From positions 1 through 40,641 of the IMG/VR virus record IMGVR_UViG_3300045253_000041: DNA of 40,641 nucleotides; one strand, written 5' to 3'. Below the pieces are notes generated by a model. The model was not told where the DNA came from and searched no databases. It was given only the letters and a program-made list of their open reading frames with translations. The DNA comes from a virus. Made by a program: the position numbers and the translations under genes. Of this stretch, positions 15,774 through 22,140 are shown one piece after another. The first letter of the stretch is position 1. Each line of letters opens with the position of its first letter.

Positions 15774-16127
15774 ATGACCGCAGACACGACCCGAACCGAT
15801 CTCGATGCCCTCATGTCGAAGATCGTTGACCTTATGGCGTCCGGCGACGGCGTAGAGGCCGGGTTCACGACTACCGAGTTTTGGCTTACCGTCCTAGCCG
15901 TCGCGCTCGACGTGGCCGCTCCGTATCTCGGAATGACCGTCTCGCCGGATGAGCGCATGCTCGGCGCCGGCCTGTTGGTCGGTATCTATACCGGGTTCCG
16001 CGCCTGGCGCAAGTCGAACGGTCCCGCTAAGTTGTGGGCCGACGTTCTTAAGATGCTCGCCGAGCTGCGCGGCCAGTCCGCGCCGGCTGTCGCTCCCGTT
16101 CCTGTCGCCGTCGCGCCGGTCGTGTAA
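15774..16127 (+). CDS. Holin-like membrane protein
   Basis: The 117-residue protein starts at ATG 15774 after AGGAGCTGTC. It has two closely spaced hydrophobic segments (TEFWLTVLAVALDVAAPYLG at about 36-56 and MLGAGLLVGIYTGFRAW at about 63-79). A basic stretch follows and an Ala/Val/Pro tail closes it. It lies after the lysin-like gene, as holins of Gram-positive phages often do, and is a strong candidate for the pore former of lysis. Confidence 0.75.
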   Translation: MTADTTRTDLDALMSKIVDLMASGDGVEAGFTTTEFWLTVLAVALDVAAPYLGMTVSPDERMLGAGLLVGIYTGFRAWRKSNGPAKLWADVLKMLAELRGQSAPAVAPVPVAVAPVV

Positions 16128-16396
16128 TGGCGCTCAATACGCCCGCGAAAATCTATAGCGATGGTTCCACGGCTAAGGTCAGCGTCTACCGGGTTGTGGG
16201 CGTGACGGCGGCCGATACGTTCCAAATGTCAACCGACTATACAACCGTTATCGCAGCCTACTTCCTACCTACCACCATGAATACGGCTTGGAATGTCGCC
16301 CTTTCGGTTCCTGTCTCGTCACAGACAACGCTAACGTTAGGTGGCTCGTTCTCTAAAGACGATGGCTACTTAATCGTTTTCGGCTCGTCAAGCTAG
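16127..16396 (+). CDS. Small beta-rich hypothetical protein
   Basis: The 89-residue protein overlaps the holin stop by TAATG. It is Thr/Ser/Val-rich and likely beta, without signal or membrane segment. The pattern is similar to small virion or fibre-tip proteins. It is the last gene before the late-region terminator. Confidence 0.7.
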   Translation: MALNTPAKIYSDGSTAKVSVYRVVGVTAADTFQMSTDYTTVIAAYFLPTTMNTAWNVALSVPVSSQTTLTLGGSFSKDDGYLIVFGSSS

Positions 16397-16405
16397 CGGC
16401 GCCCT

Positions 16406-16457
16406 AACCCCTCGATTTGCTGTCTCGCGACGGTAGGTCGAGGGGTTTTCTTTTTTC
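16406..16457 (+). terminator. Strong terminator closing the late operon
   Basis: Perfect 10-bp stem AACCCCTCGA (16406-16415) / TCGAGGGGTT (16438-16447) with a 22-base loop, followed by TTTCTTTTTT. It separates the late genes from the next promoter at 16468. Confidence 0.92.
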
Positions 16458-16467
16458 GTTTAAACCC

Positions 16468-16497
16468 TTGACATACATTACCGCACTAGCGTATATT
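16468..16497 (+). promoter_or_regulatory. Phage consensus promoter with operator half-site
   Basis: TTGACA (16468-16473), 18-base spacer, TATATT (16492-16497). TACCGCA sits at 16479-16485, five bases after the -35 box as in its sister promoters. It reads into the small-gene operon. Confidence 0.88.
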
Positions 16498-16530
16498 CAC
16501 GGCATGGGAACGATGAGAGACGAGAACCGG

Positions 16531-16547
16531 CCGAGTCAGACACTCGG
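16531..16547 (+). promoter_or_regulatory. Leader hairpin with CAGAC loop
   Basis: CCGAGT-CAGAC-ACTCGG is a perfect 6-bp stem with a 5-base loop, in the leader of the gene at 16567. The same loop and the core five stem pairs recur in the leader of the gene at 17412 (17375-17389). Both sit 25-40 bases after a consensus promoter, so a conserved RNA element (protein binding or stability) is inferred. Confidence 0.6.
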
Positions 16548-16566
16548 CGGAACGGAGGTCAAATCA

Positions 16567-16779
16567 ATGACCACAGCAACACCCTTCCCGACCCTCTCGG
16601 CGTCCGACCTTCGCGGCCTCGCGGCGTTCTTTGCCGCAGAGCCGGCGGCCGTCTCCGTCAACATCGACCGCGACGGCGTAACGCTCGTCGTTACCCGCCG
16701 CGACCTCGCGTTTATCCACTCGTTGGACGCGTCGCGCTTCGGCCAGTCGGCCGAGTGCCCACTATGCGAGGTCGGCTAG
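16567..16779 (+). CDS. Small hypothetical protein, first in operon
   Basis: The 70-residue protein starts at ATG 16567 after ACGGAGGTCAAATCA. It contains a LTVV-type strand (VSVNIDRDGVTLVVTRRDL) and ends in CPLCEVG, a possible half zinc knuckle. An in-frame ATG at 16504 lies only six bases after the -10 box; it is disfavoured because the leader hairpin lies between and the SD fits 16567. Function unknown. Confidence 0.7.
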   Translation: MTTATPFPTLSASDLRGLAAFFAAEPAAVSVNIDRDGVTLVVTRRDLAFIHSLDASRFGQSAECPLCEVG

Positions 16780-16780
16780 C

Positions 16781-17125
16781 GTGGCCGACTTCCTGGCGGC
16801 CAAGCGCGGCGATCTCGTCCTAGTAGTCGAGGACCGACGCGACGTGTTTATCGGGCAAGAGGCCCGCGAATACGTCGCGGCCGTCGTCGGCGTCGTTGCC
16901 AGTATCGACAGACTCGGATTTGTAAAGCGGTATCTGAGTACGTGGGGCGGCGCTCCGTGCGCCATGCCGGTGAGGGCTCGTGCGCTTGTCGTCTCGAAGG
17001 CGGATATAGACGTTACGGCGGCATTCGAGGCGGCTAGGGCGCATACCTGGCCCGGACATACACAGCCCAAGCCTTTCGACTCGATAGACGAGGCGCGCGA
17101 ATTCCTGCGCCCGTTCAAGCGATGA
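16781..17125 (+). CDS. Hypothetical protein
   Basis: The 114-residue protein starts at GTG 16781, one base after the previous stop. It has a beta-rich first half (GDLVLVVEDRRDVFIG) and a DSIDEAREFLRPF helix at the C-terminus, in the style of small phage regulatory or RNA-binding proteins. It ends with an ATGA overlap to the next gene. Confidence 0.75.
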   Translation: MADFLAAKRGDLVLVVEDRRDVFIGQEAREYVAAVVGVVASIDRLGFVKRYLSTWGGAPCAMPVRARALVVSKADIDVTAAFEAARAHTWPGHTQPKPFDSIDEAREFLRPFKR

Positions 17126-17331
17126 GCCCGCGTCGCCCGTCTCGTTTCACCGTCGGCGATCACGTCCTAACTGACGCCGGCCTGTGTGGCACGGTAGCAA
17201 GCGCGTTCGAGGCTTACGGCGGGAGCTACGCCTACGGCGTCATGTACGACGATCACACGCCCGAATCCGAGCGGCCTTTCGGTTCGCCGGGACACTCATA
17301 CGCGGAGAGAGACCTAACACTCGTCGTTTAA
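17122..17331 (+). CDS. Small KOW/SH3-like hypothetical protein
   Basis: The 69-residue protein has a beta-barrel-like start (RFTVGDHVLTDAGLCGTVAS, YAYGVMYDDH), which looks like a small SH3/KOW fold that binds RNA or protein. It is coupled to the previous gene by ATGA. The fold is inferred from pattern only. Confidence 0.65.
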   Translation: MSPRRPSRFTVGDHVLTDAGLCGTVASAFEAYGGSYAYGVMYDDHTPESERPFGSPGHSYAERDLTLVV

Positions 17332-17335
17332 ACAC

Positions 17336-17365
17336 TTGACATAGCCTACCGCATGCGCGTATAAT
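17336..17365 (+). promoter_or_regulatory. Phage consensus promoter with operator half-site
   Basis: TTGACA (17336-17341), 18-base spacer, TATAAT (17360-17365), with TACCGCA at 17347-17353. The -10 is a perfect consensus and the promoter is likely the strongest in the genome when unrepressed. Confidence 0.9.
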
Positions 17366-17374
17366 CCATTTAGA

Positions 17375-17389
17375 CGAGTCAGACACTCG
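17375..17389 (+). promoter_or_regulatory. Leader hairpin with CAGAC loop (second copy)
   Basis: CGAGT-CAGAC-ACTCG, ten bases after the -10 box and 23 bases before ATG 17412. Core stem and loop are identical to the hairpin at 16531-16547, although the surrounding bases differ. Confidence 0.6.
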
Positions 17390-17411
17390 CCATTTAACGA
17401 GGTAGGTTCGA

Positions 17412-17609
17412 ATGCGGATTAAGACTCGATCGTTTCTAGCCTTTCTATTCGTGCGCGGTACCGCTCGATTCAGTCGCGGCGTTTCGTTCGCTGCCCCCGG
17501 CGTCTTGTTCTCGCTCAATCCGCGAGGGCTCGTCTCGGCTGTCCGTGTTGGCGGTAAGTGGCGCGCGTTCTATCGCGTGTGGGCGCCCGTCGCCGAGGTG
17601 GCGGCATGA
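17412..17609 (+). CDS. Small basic hypothetical protein
   Basis: The 65-residue basic protein starts at ATG 17412 after ACGAGGTAGGTTCGA. The N-terminus (TRSFLAFLFVRGTARF) is hydrophobic but short. No family recognised. ATGA overlap with the next gene. Confidence 0.6.
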   Translation: MRIKTRSFLAFLFVRGTARFSRGVSFAAPGVLFSLNPRGLVSAVRVGGKWRAFYRVWAPVAEVAA

Positions 17610-17947
17610 GCCTAGACGAGCTTTACACGCCGGAGGAACGCGCCGAGGACGCGGCAAAGCCCGACCCCCTCGACCGCTCGCGCATCCTGACGCACGGCCG
17701 AATGACCCTCTCACAACACGAGGAATGGATCGGAGAGGAATTCGCGCGGGTCAATCGTGAGCTAGCGCAGCTCCGCGCGATCAAGCGCGATAAGCGACAG
17801 CCGAAAGTGTTTCTCGAAACGCCGGCCGAAGTCCTAAAGGCGTTCGAGCTGAACGTCCTAACAAAGTCGGAGGCGCGGAAAATCATGGGCCTTAAGGCGA
17901 CGCGACAACCCGCGCAGCTTCGCGGCGCGCGCAAGGTGCGGGCATGA
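17606..17947 (+). CDS. Hypothetical helical protein
   Basis: The 113-residue charged protein is helical, with LSQHEEWIGEEFARVNRELA and a C-terminal basic PAQLRGARKVRA. A FELNVLTKSEARKIMGL segment looks like a small HTH or adaptor helix pair. Start ATG 17606 overlaps the previous stop; an upstream start is possible but lies deep inside the previous gene. Function unknown. Confidence 0.72.
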   Translation: MSLDELYTPEERAEDAAKPDPLDRSRILTHGRMTLSQHEEWIGEEFARVNRELAQLRAIKRDKRQPKVFLETPAEVLKAFELNVLTKSEARKIMGLKATRQPAQLRGARKVRA

Positions 17948-18543
17948 AAGCCGCCAGGGCGACGCGCGAGGCTTGGCTCGACGCCATGACGGCCGCACTA
18001 CGGCCTAAGTTCAAAGACGCGGGGTATCCGATCCCCGCCAAGGTGCATGTTTCTTGCGCGTTCCCTGCGACCGGCGGCACGGCCCGCAAAAACCGCCGCA
18101 TAGGCGAGTGCTGGCCCGCGTCGTCGTCGGAGTCAGGACACGCGGAGATATTCATAAGCCCGACCCTTAGTAACCCGGTAGCCGTCGGCGGCGTCCTCGT
18201 GCATGAACTCTTACATGCAGCCATAGAGCCAATGTTCCCTGACAAGCATGTCGGCCACGGTCCCGCGTTCAAGGCGGCAATGGGGCCGCTCGGCATGAAC
18301 GGCAAGGCGACCGCGACGACCGAATCGGCCGAGCTAAAGCGCGAGCTGACAGCGATAGCTAAGTCGCTCGGTAAGTACCCTCACTCGTCCCTAAAGGTGT
18401 CCCGCGCTGGCAAGGTGCAGACGACGCGCCTTATCAAGGTCGAGTGCGGCGGGTGCGGCTACGTGGTCCGCACTACCGCCAAATGGATAGAGACAGGGCT
18501 CCCGACGTGTTGCTGTGGCGACGAAATGGAACTCGCGTCCTAG
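17944..18543 (+). CDS. SprT-like zinc metalloprotease
   Basis: The 199-residue protein carries the SprT signature HELLH (His87, Glu88, His91), with the third zinc ligand likely His105 in GHGPAF. A C-terminal zinc ribbon follows (CGGCG, then CCCG). SprT-like proteins process DNA-protein crosslinks in cells; phage members may protect replicating DNA. It closes the small-gene operon and is followed by a bidirectional terminator. Confidence 0.85.
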   Translation: MKAARATREAWLDAMTAALRPKFKDAGYPIPAKVHVSCAFPATGGTARKNRRIGECWPASSSESGHAEIFISPTLSNPVAVGGVLVHELLHAAIEPMFPDKHVGHGPAFKAAMGPLGMNGKATATTESAELKRELTAIAKSLGKYPHSSLKVSRAGKVQTTRLIKVECGGCGYVVRTTAKWIETGLPTCCCGDEMELAS

Positions 18544-18562
18544 ATGCCCGCCACGGAGAAAT

Positions 18563-18594
18563 AAACCGCCCGATGATAAGTCGGGCGGTTTTCG
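18563..18594. terminator. Bidirectional terminator between convergent genes
   Basis: Stem AAACCGCCCGA (18563-18573) / TCGGGCGGTTT with loop TGATAAG, then TTTTC. The reverse strand gives an equally good hairpin and runs into TTTATTTC. It serves the SprT operon on the + strand and the lysogeny module on the - strand. Confidence 0.9.
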
Positions 18595-18599
18595 TCTAT

Positions 18600-18845
18600 C
18601 TAGGCCGTAGCGCCCGCGCCCTTGCGCCGACGGCGCCGCCTGACGGGTACGCCAAGTGCGCTAGCCGCGCGGCGCTGTATTGTGCGGAGCTTGGCGTTAG
18701 TCCGGCCGTCCGACTTGCCGGCCGAGGCGCGCTCCGACAGCCGCGCGACCTGGCGCTTTAGGGCGCGATTCTCTTTGATAAGCGCGGACACGGCGACGGC
18801 CAGCTCGTCGGCGACGGCGCCATTACGGGACTTACCTCTCGGCAT
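18600..18845 (-). CDS. Small basic coiled-coil protein
   Basis: The 81-residue protein starts at ATG 18845 after AAAGGGGGAATCAGTCA. It has a helical leucine-heptad centre (ADELAVAVSALIKENRALKR) and an Arg/Lys-rich tail (PVRRRRRRKG) that could bind DNA. It is last in the reverse-strand module, downstream of integrase and the excisionase-like gene. It could be a DNA-binding accessory; a recombination-directionality role is possible but unproven. Confidence 0.65.
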   Translation of the reverse strand: MPRGKSRNGAVADELAVAVSALIKENRALKRQVARLSERASAGKSDGRTNAKLRTIQRRAASALGVPVRRRRRRKGAGATA

Positions 18846-19035
18846 TGACTGATTCCCCCTTTGCTGTTTCCGGTCGGAGCGCGACAAACAGGTATACGAC
18901 CGCCGGCAACAGGGCGGCCAGGAAGTACCACCATTCGCCGGGCGGCGGAAAGTTTGCGTTTGCGTTTGCGATTTGGCTTATCAGTCTCGCTGCGATATTC
19001 CTCGTCGGAATGTTGATCTTCTACTCGGTACTCAT
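18832..19035 (-). pseudogene. Membrane-protein ORF with amber codon at codon 5
   Basis: On the reverse strand an ATG overlaps the stop of the excisionase-like gene (ATGA) but meets TAG at codon 5 (19021-19023). After this stop the same frame stays open to 18832 and encodes a good membrane segment (EWWYFLAALLPAVVYLFVAL). It ends overlapping the start of the next gene. This fits a small membrane gene broken by a nonsense mutation, or a gene with another start codon. A + strand ORF here also looks hydrophobic, so the call is tentative. Confidence 0.35.
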
Positions 19036-19256
19036 TGCGTCTTTAACCCCTTCGGCGTAGGCCGTGAGCCGGGCGTCCGGTTCCACGACTCTAGCCACCT
19101 TTCTATGTCGCCGCGTCGCCAAACCCGGCCCGTCGCCAGGACGGCGGCCGGCGCTGGAAAATCCTTACGGCGCGCCAAAACGAACGCTCTTTGTCGGCTG
19201 ACACCCGCCATATGGCCGACCTCATTTAGGCCGATCAGGTCGAGTGGTCGCGGCAT
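19032..19256 (-). CDS. Excisionase-like / AlpA-type winged HTH protein
   Basis: The 74-residue protein has the helix-turn-helix of MerR/AlpA-type DNA-binding proteins: LIGLNEVGHMAGVSRQRAFV, then the wing FPAPAAVLATGRVWRRGDIERWL. Such proteins are excisionases or small regulators in phages. Start at 19256 is chosen over 19292 because the domain begins there. It lies just downstream of the serine integrase on the same strand and may be its directionality factor or a control gene. Confidence 0.75.
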   Translation of the reverse strand: MPRPLDLIGLNEVGHMAGVSRQRAFVLARRKDFPAPAAVLATGRVWRRGDIERWLESWNRTPGSRPTPKGLKTQ

Positions 19257-19327
19257 AAAGTCGGCCAATCCTAACCCGATTGGAACGACCATAAACGAAC
19301 ACGGTAGCGCATTGGTTGGCGCGGCGC

Positions 19328-19361
19328 AACGGGGTAACTGTTGGCACCTCGCAACCCCGTT
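19328..19361. other. Inverted repeat next to integrase, candidate attP
   Basis: AACGGGGT (19328-19335) and ACCCCGTT (19354-19361) are perfect 8-bp arms around an 18-base centre, between the excisionase-like gene and integrase. No T-run follows on either strand, so it is not a good terminator. Large serine integrases act on short sites of about 50 bp with partial inverted repeats next to their gene. Confidence 0.35.
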
Positions 19362-19399
19362 AGTATCTGTCGCGCAAGAATCGTTATAGGCGACGGGCG

Positions 19400-20851
19400 C
19401 TAACCATATCTGAGGCTAAGCTCGCGACCGTTTGTGCGCCAACCACGGAGGCGCGCCTCGACCTCTCCGGCGACCTCCGGCCGAGGCGTCGCCCTGACGA
19501 CCTGGCCGCCTCGAACCTCGATCGCGGTAAAGATGTTGGCGAGCAGGGCGCGCCTAATTATCGGGTCGCCGCCGTCCCAAGCCTCTACAAGCCCCGCTAC
19601 GGGAATTAATCGCCGGCTAGGCGTATTGGCGCTCAGAACCTCGTTTCGCAGCCCGAGTAGCCTCTCGCGTTTTTCTCGGTAGTCCTGCGCGTCTATGTCG
19701 CCCCACTCGAACCGCTGTCCGACCCGCTCTAGGCTCGCGTCTATCTGCGCTAGAGCGTCCGGCGGCCGGGAGGGGCGGTCTAGCAGCGCGTCCCGAGCTG
19801 CGCTTAGGTCGGGCCAGTCCTTAGCCGATTCGAGCCAAGACAGTAGCGACCGACCCCACGGTACGAGCCGATCCTCGCGCACCGCCTGGCCGCATCCGAT
19901 CGGGCCGCCGTCGCGGCAACGGTAGTAGGCGACGCTATGGACCGTATGCGCGTAGAGGGCGGTTCCGCAGTCGGCGCAGCGGAGCAGGTTTTGAAAGGCA
20001 TAGGTCCGGCCGTGCGGCCCGCGTCCGCCGCCCTTAGTCCGGCGGTCTAGAACGGCTTGCGCGGCGTCGAACACCTCCCGAGGCACGAGCGCCGGCCATT
20101 GACCGGGGGCGAGCTGTCCACGGCTTGAGCGGCCGTCTACCGGCGTCATACCTATATATGCAGGGCTTCGCAGAACGCGCGCGAGCCCGCTAGCCCGCCA
20201 ACCGCCTTTTGTCTTGGGCGGGCGCAACCCTTCGGAGTTCAGGCGGTTGATAAGCTCTCGGGTCGTGAATCGCCCTGAGGCATATTCCTCAAAGGCGCGC
20301 AGGACGACCGGCGCCCATTCCGGGTCTAGCTCGATCCGCTGCGCCTGACCGTCGATGATCCGCCGGTAACCGAGCGGAACCTTACTCACCATTTCGCCGC
20401 GCCCGATCATGTAATGCAGCGCCGAGGCGATTTTCTCGCCTGTCATACGGCGTTCCATTTCATGCGCGGCGGCAAGGGTCGTATAGGTAAAGCCGCCCAC
20501 GGCCGAGCGGTCAAAGCGGCCGTGAACGAACACGACGGCGATTTCGGGCCGCGTCTCCATGAGCGCATAGAACGCCAGGGCGTCGGCCGTGTTGCGGAAA
20601 GCGCGGGATTGGTCGAGGGCCGCGACGATGGCGACGCCGCCGGACTTCACGCGCTCTAAGAGGGCGAGTAAGCCGGGGCGCTTCCGTGTCGAACCGCCGG
20701 AAAGGTCGAGGTCGCGATAGACCTCTATCTCGTCACAAGCCGCGACCGCCGGCAAGGCGCGGCATTGCGCCTCTTGATCTTCCGGGCTAACCGTGCGGTC
20801 GTAATCCTTGTGGCGCGACTGGCGGACGTAGATTGCGGCGACACTAGACAT
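19400..20851 (-). CDS. int: Large serine integrase (site-specific recombinase)
   Basis: Catalyses attP x attB integration for lysogeny. The 483-residue protein starts with a resolvase catalytic domain with Ser12 in YVRQSRH, then LDLSGGSTRKRPG, ALDQSRAFRN and an EKIASALHYMIGRGE linker helix. A recombinase domain follows (about 150-270; VPLGYRRIIDG, RSPAYIGMT). A zinc ribbon (CADCG, then YYRCRDGGPIGCGQ) and a C-terminal coiled region (LAQIDASLERVGQRF) complete the large-serine type. ATG 20851 overlaps closely with a small upstream ORF (TAATCATG), so translation is probably coupled. Confidence 0.95.
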   Translation of the reverse strand: MSSVAAIYVRQSRHKDYDRTVSPEDQEAQCRALPAVAACDEIEVYRDLDLSGGSTRKRPGLLALLERVKSGGVAIVAALDQSRAFRNTADALAFYALMETRPEIAVVFVHGRFDRSAVGGFTYTTLAAAHEMERRMTGEKIASALHYMIGRGEMVSKVPLGYRRIIDGQAQRIELDPEWAPVVLRAFEEYASGRFTTRELINRLNSEGLRPPKTKGGWRASGLARVLRSPAYIGMTPVDGRSSRGQLAPGQWPALVPREVFDAAQAVLDRRTKGGGRGPHGRTYAFQNLLRCADCGTALYAHTVHSVAYYRCRDGGPIGCGQAVREDRLVPWGRSLLSWLESAKDWPDLSAARDALLDRPSRPPDALAQIDASLERVGQRFEWGDIDAQDYREKRERLLGLRNEVLSANTPSRRLIPVAGLVEAWDGGDPIIRRALLANIFTAIEVRGGQVVRATPRPEVAGEVEARLRGWRTNGRELSLRYG

Positions 20852-20853
20852 GA

Positions 20854-21010
20854 TTACCAGCGCCGCTCCGGGGTCGCGTCCTCCGGTTGCTCCGCAAGCT
20901 GGATTAGATCATCGTCCATCGAGTTTCCAAAGTGACGCGCCCAATCCTGACACTCTGCCCGCGTGGCGAGTCCCGGGAAAATCCTCTGTGTAACAGACTC
21001 GAACTTTCAT
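20854..21010 (-). pseudogene. Small ORF upstream of integrase, frame disturbed at its start
   Basis: Reverse-strand ATG 21010 lies six bases after a -10 box (TAGACT, 21022-21017), as expected for a leaderless start. Its frame stops after 33 codons. In the +1 frame a protein-like reading (KFESVTQRIFPG, ECQDWARHFGNS, DDDLIQLAEQPED) runs to 20854 and stops as TAATCATG with integrase. Dropping one A of ATGAAAG would join the start to this frame. It may be a frameshifted gene, or the true start is the internal ATG at 20919. Confidence 0.4.
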
Positions 21011-21016
21011 GCCGCT

Positions 21017-21041
21017 AGTCTATCACGGTTTGCGGTAGAAT
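21017..21041. promoter_or_regulatory. Head-to-head promoter pair around an operator
   Basis: On the reverse strand TAGACT (21022-21017) sits six bases before ATG 21010. On the + strand TAGAAT (21036-21041) sits seven bases before GTG 21049. Between them is TCACGGTTTGCGGTA, an imperfect copy of the 17-bp operator. No TTGACA is present in either direction. Occupancy of this site would affect both integrase-side and small-ORF transcription. Confidence 0.6.
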
Positions 21042-21048
21042 ATCGCAA

Positions 21049-21213
21049 GTGCAGAAATCGACGGGCGAACTAAGCCCGCTTGCTTTGGGCTTCGCGCGCA
21101 TCCTGGCCGAGGCGTCTAAGACGAGGACCGAGCAGCCAAGTAACCGCGTATTGCATCATCCCACGAGCCCGGAAAATCAACCCCCGAAAGAGCTAGCGCA
21201 GCTCCGATCATAA
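21049..21213 (+). CDS. Small ORF with possible leaderless start
   Basis: GTG 21049 lies seven bases after TAGAAT, with no SD. The 54-residue product (KSTGELSPLALGFARILAEA, then a Pro/Ser-rich tail) has a plausible amphipathic helix. It is the only sizeable + strand ORF that this promoter could serve before the reverse-strand genes. It overlaps the 3' end of the opposing gene at 21116. Function unknown. Confidence 0.4.
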   Translation: MQKSTGELSPLALGFARILAEASKTRTEQPSNRVLHHPTSPENQPPKELAQLRS

Positions 21214-21451
21214 GGACGGGCGACGCGAACCCAAGTAACCGGGGGGCGCTCCCCTCAAGCAAGGCCCGCGCCCGATCGAGTAGGGCTATCGGGTCGTCGA
21301 TGAGTAATCGCACTCCGTTAACGGCTATCCGAATCCGGGCAAGATCGGCCCGGAGTTCGGCTAGCCCCGATTCTAGCCCCTCATCGTTGCTTTCCTCGAT
21401 CGTTTCCGGGTCGTCATTCGCTACTAGTCTCAGTCCGTTAAAGGTTGTCAT
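21116..21451 (-). CDS. Membrane-associated hypothetical protein of lysogeny module
   Basis: The 111-residue protein starts at ATG 21451 after GGTAGGGTTGGCACC. The N-terminal half is acidic and helical (DPETIEESNDEGLESGLAEL). A hydrophobic stretch (LLGFASPVLMIGAALALSGV, about 76-95) looks like a membrane segment. It lies downstream of the repressor on the same strand, so it is probably expressed in the prophage, where a superinfection-immunity role is possible. Confidence 0.65.
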   Translation of the reverse strand: MTTFNGLRLVANDDPETIEESNDEGLESGLAELRADLARIRIAVNGVRLLIDDPIALLDRARALLEGSAPRLLGFASPVLMIGAALALSGVDFPGSWDDAIRGYLAARSSS

Positions 21452-21499
21452 GGTGCCAACCCTACCACGGCCTCGACTTAACGACCCGTTAAGCAATGT

Positions 21500-21880
21500 T
21501 TATTTTCGGGAAATGCCTGACGACTTGACCTTTTCGACCTGTCGCGGAGTCAGCGAACCCGCCACGCGCTCTATGTCGCGGAGTAATCGTTCCGTCTCGC
21601 TCATGCGCCTAGACTCGGCGGCGAATAGCTCGGCCGGGTCCATACGCGCGACCTCGGCGGCGGCCAGGACGGCGGCGGCCGGCACTTGCCGGACTCCGCG
21701 CTCCCAATCCGACATAGCCGACTGCGACAGCGCCGCTAGGCCGAGCCGGCGAGCTACCGCCTTACTGAAATCGCCTTGGGGCATGTCGGCGGCCGTGCGC
21801 GCGCGACGAACAAGGGTACCCGCCATTCGGTTTTGCCGCGAAGCGGCGATCCTAACGTCTGAGTCGATTTTTACGGGCAT
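21500..21880 (-). CDS. XRE-family repressor
   Basis: The 126-residue protein carries one Cro/C1-type HTH (about residues 20-75), with LSQSAMSDWERGVRQVPAAA as the typical HTH-turn. No peptidase (LexA-like) domain follows; the C-terminal 45 residues are helical. Start ATG 21880 is preceded by AAGAGGTGACGCG. It is transcribed away from the early operon and is the likely immunity repressor controlling the operators at 21935-22079. Confidence 0.85.
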   Translation of the reverse strand: MPVKIDSDVRIAASRQNRMAGTLVRRARTAADMPQGDFSKAVARRLGLAALSQSAMSDWERGVRQVPAAAVLAAAEVARMDPAELFAAESRRMSETERLLRDIERVAGSLTPRQVEKVKSSGISRK

Positions 21881-21923
21881 TGTTACGCGTCACCTCTTAC
21901 AGAAAGAATCTAAAGACAATCTG

Positions 21924-21963
21924 ACGATAACTACGGTACCGCGCCTTGTCAAGGGGTACCGCG
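21924..21963 (-). promoter_or_regulatory. Repressor promoter with paired GGTACCGCG sites
   Basis: On the reverse strand TTGACA (21952-21947) and TATCGT (21929-21924) are 17 bases apart. GGTACCGCG occurs at 21935-21943 and 21955-21963, 20 bases apart (about two helical turns) and flanking the -35 box. These share CCGCG with the wider phage operator and are suited to autoregulation. Confidence 0.6.
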
Positions 21964-22034
21964 TCCTGCAATTTCCACAAGCTATCAGGGCTGACATAAC
22001 AAAAACGGCAAGTTTTGAGGATTGATACGAAAAA

Positions 22035-22047
22035 TGAGACTGTCTCA
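22035..22047. promoter_or_regulatory. Perfect palindrome before the early promoter
   Basis: TGAGAC-T-GTCTCA is a perfect 13-bp inverted repeat ending five bases before the -35 box of the early promoter. It differs from the TACCGCA operators, so a second regulator may bind here. Confidence 0.6.
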
Positions 22048-22052
22048 AAGGC

Positions 22053-22083
22053 TTGACATTGTGACCGCGCTTTGCGGTAGAGT
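22053..22083 (+). promoter_or_regulatory. Early (rightward) promoter with 17-bp operator
   Basis: TTGACA (22053-22058) and TAGAGT (22078-22083) are 19 bases apart. The spacer is filled by GACCGCG-CTT-TGCGGTA (22063-22079), a near-palindromic operator, so a bound protein would block the promoter. It drives the replication operon and faces away from the repressor. Confidence 0.82.
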
Positions 22084-22140
22084 ACCGCCCAACGCGGCAT
22101 AGAACCGCTCCGCAAACGCTTTAGAGAGGGTAGAAACTCA

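Noticed and set aside
16504-16566. Leaderless ATG at 16504 as start of the 16567 gene
   Set aside because: Although six bases after the -10 box, a good SD and the conserved leader hairpin favour ATG 16567.
18845-19060. + strand 71-residue hydrophobic ORF
   Set aside because: Poor SD, lies against the reverse-strand lysogeny module, and overlaps a better reverse-strand reading; not listed as a gene.
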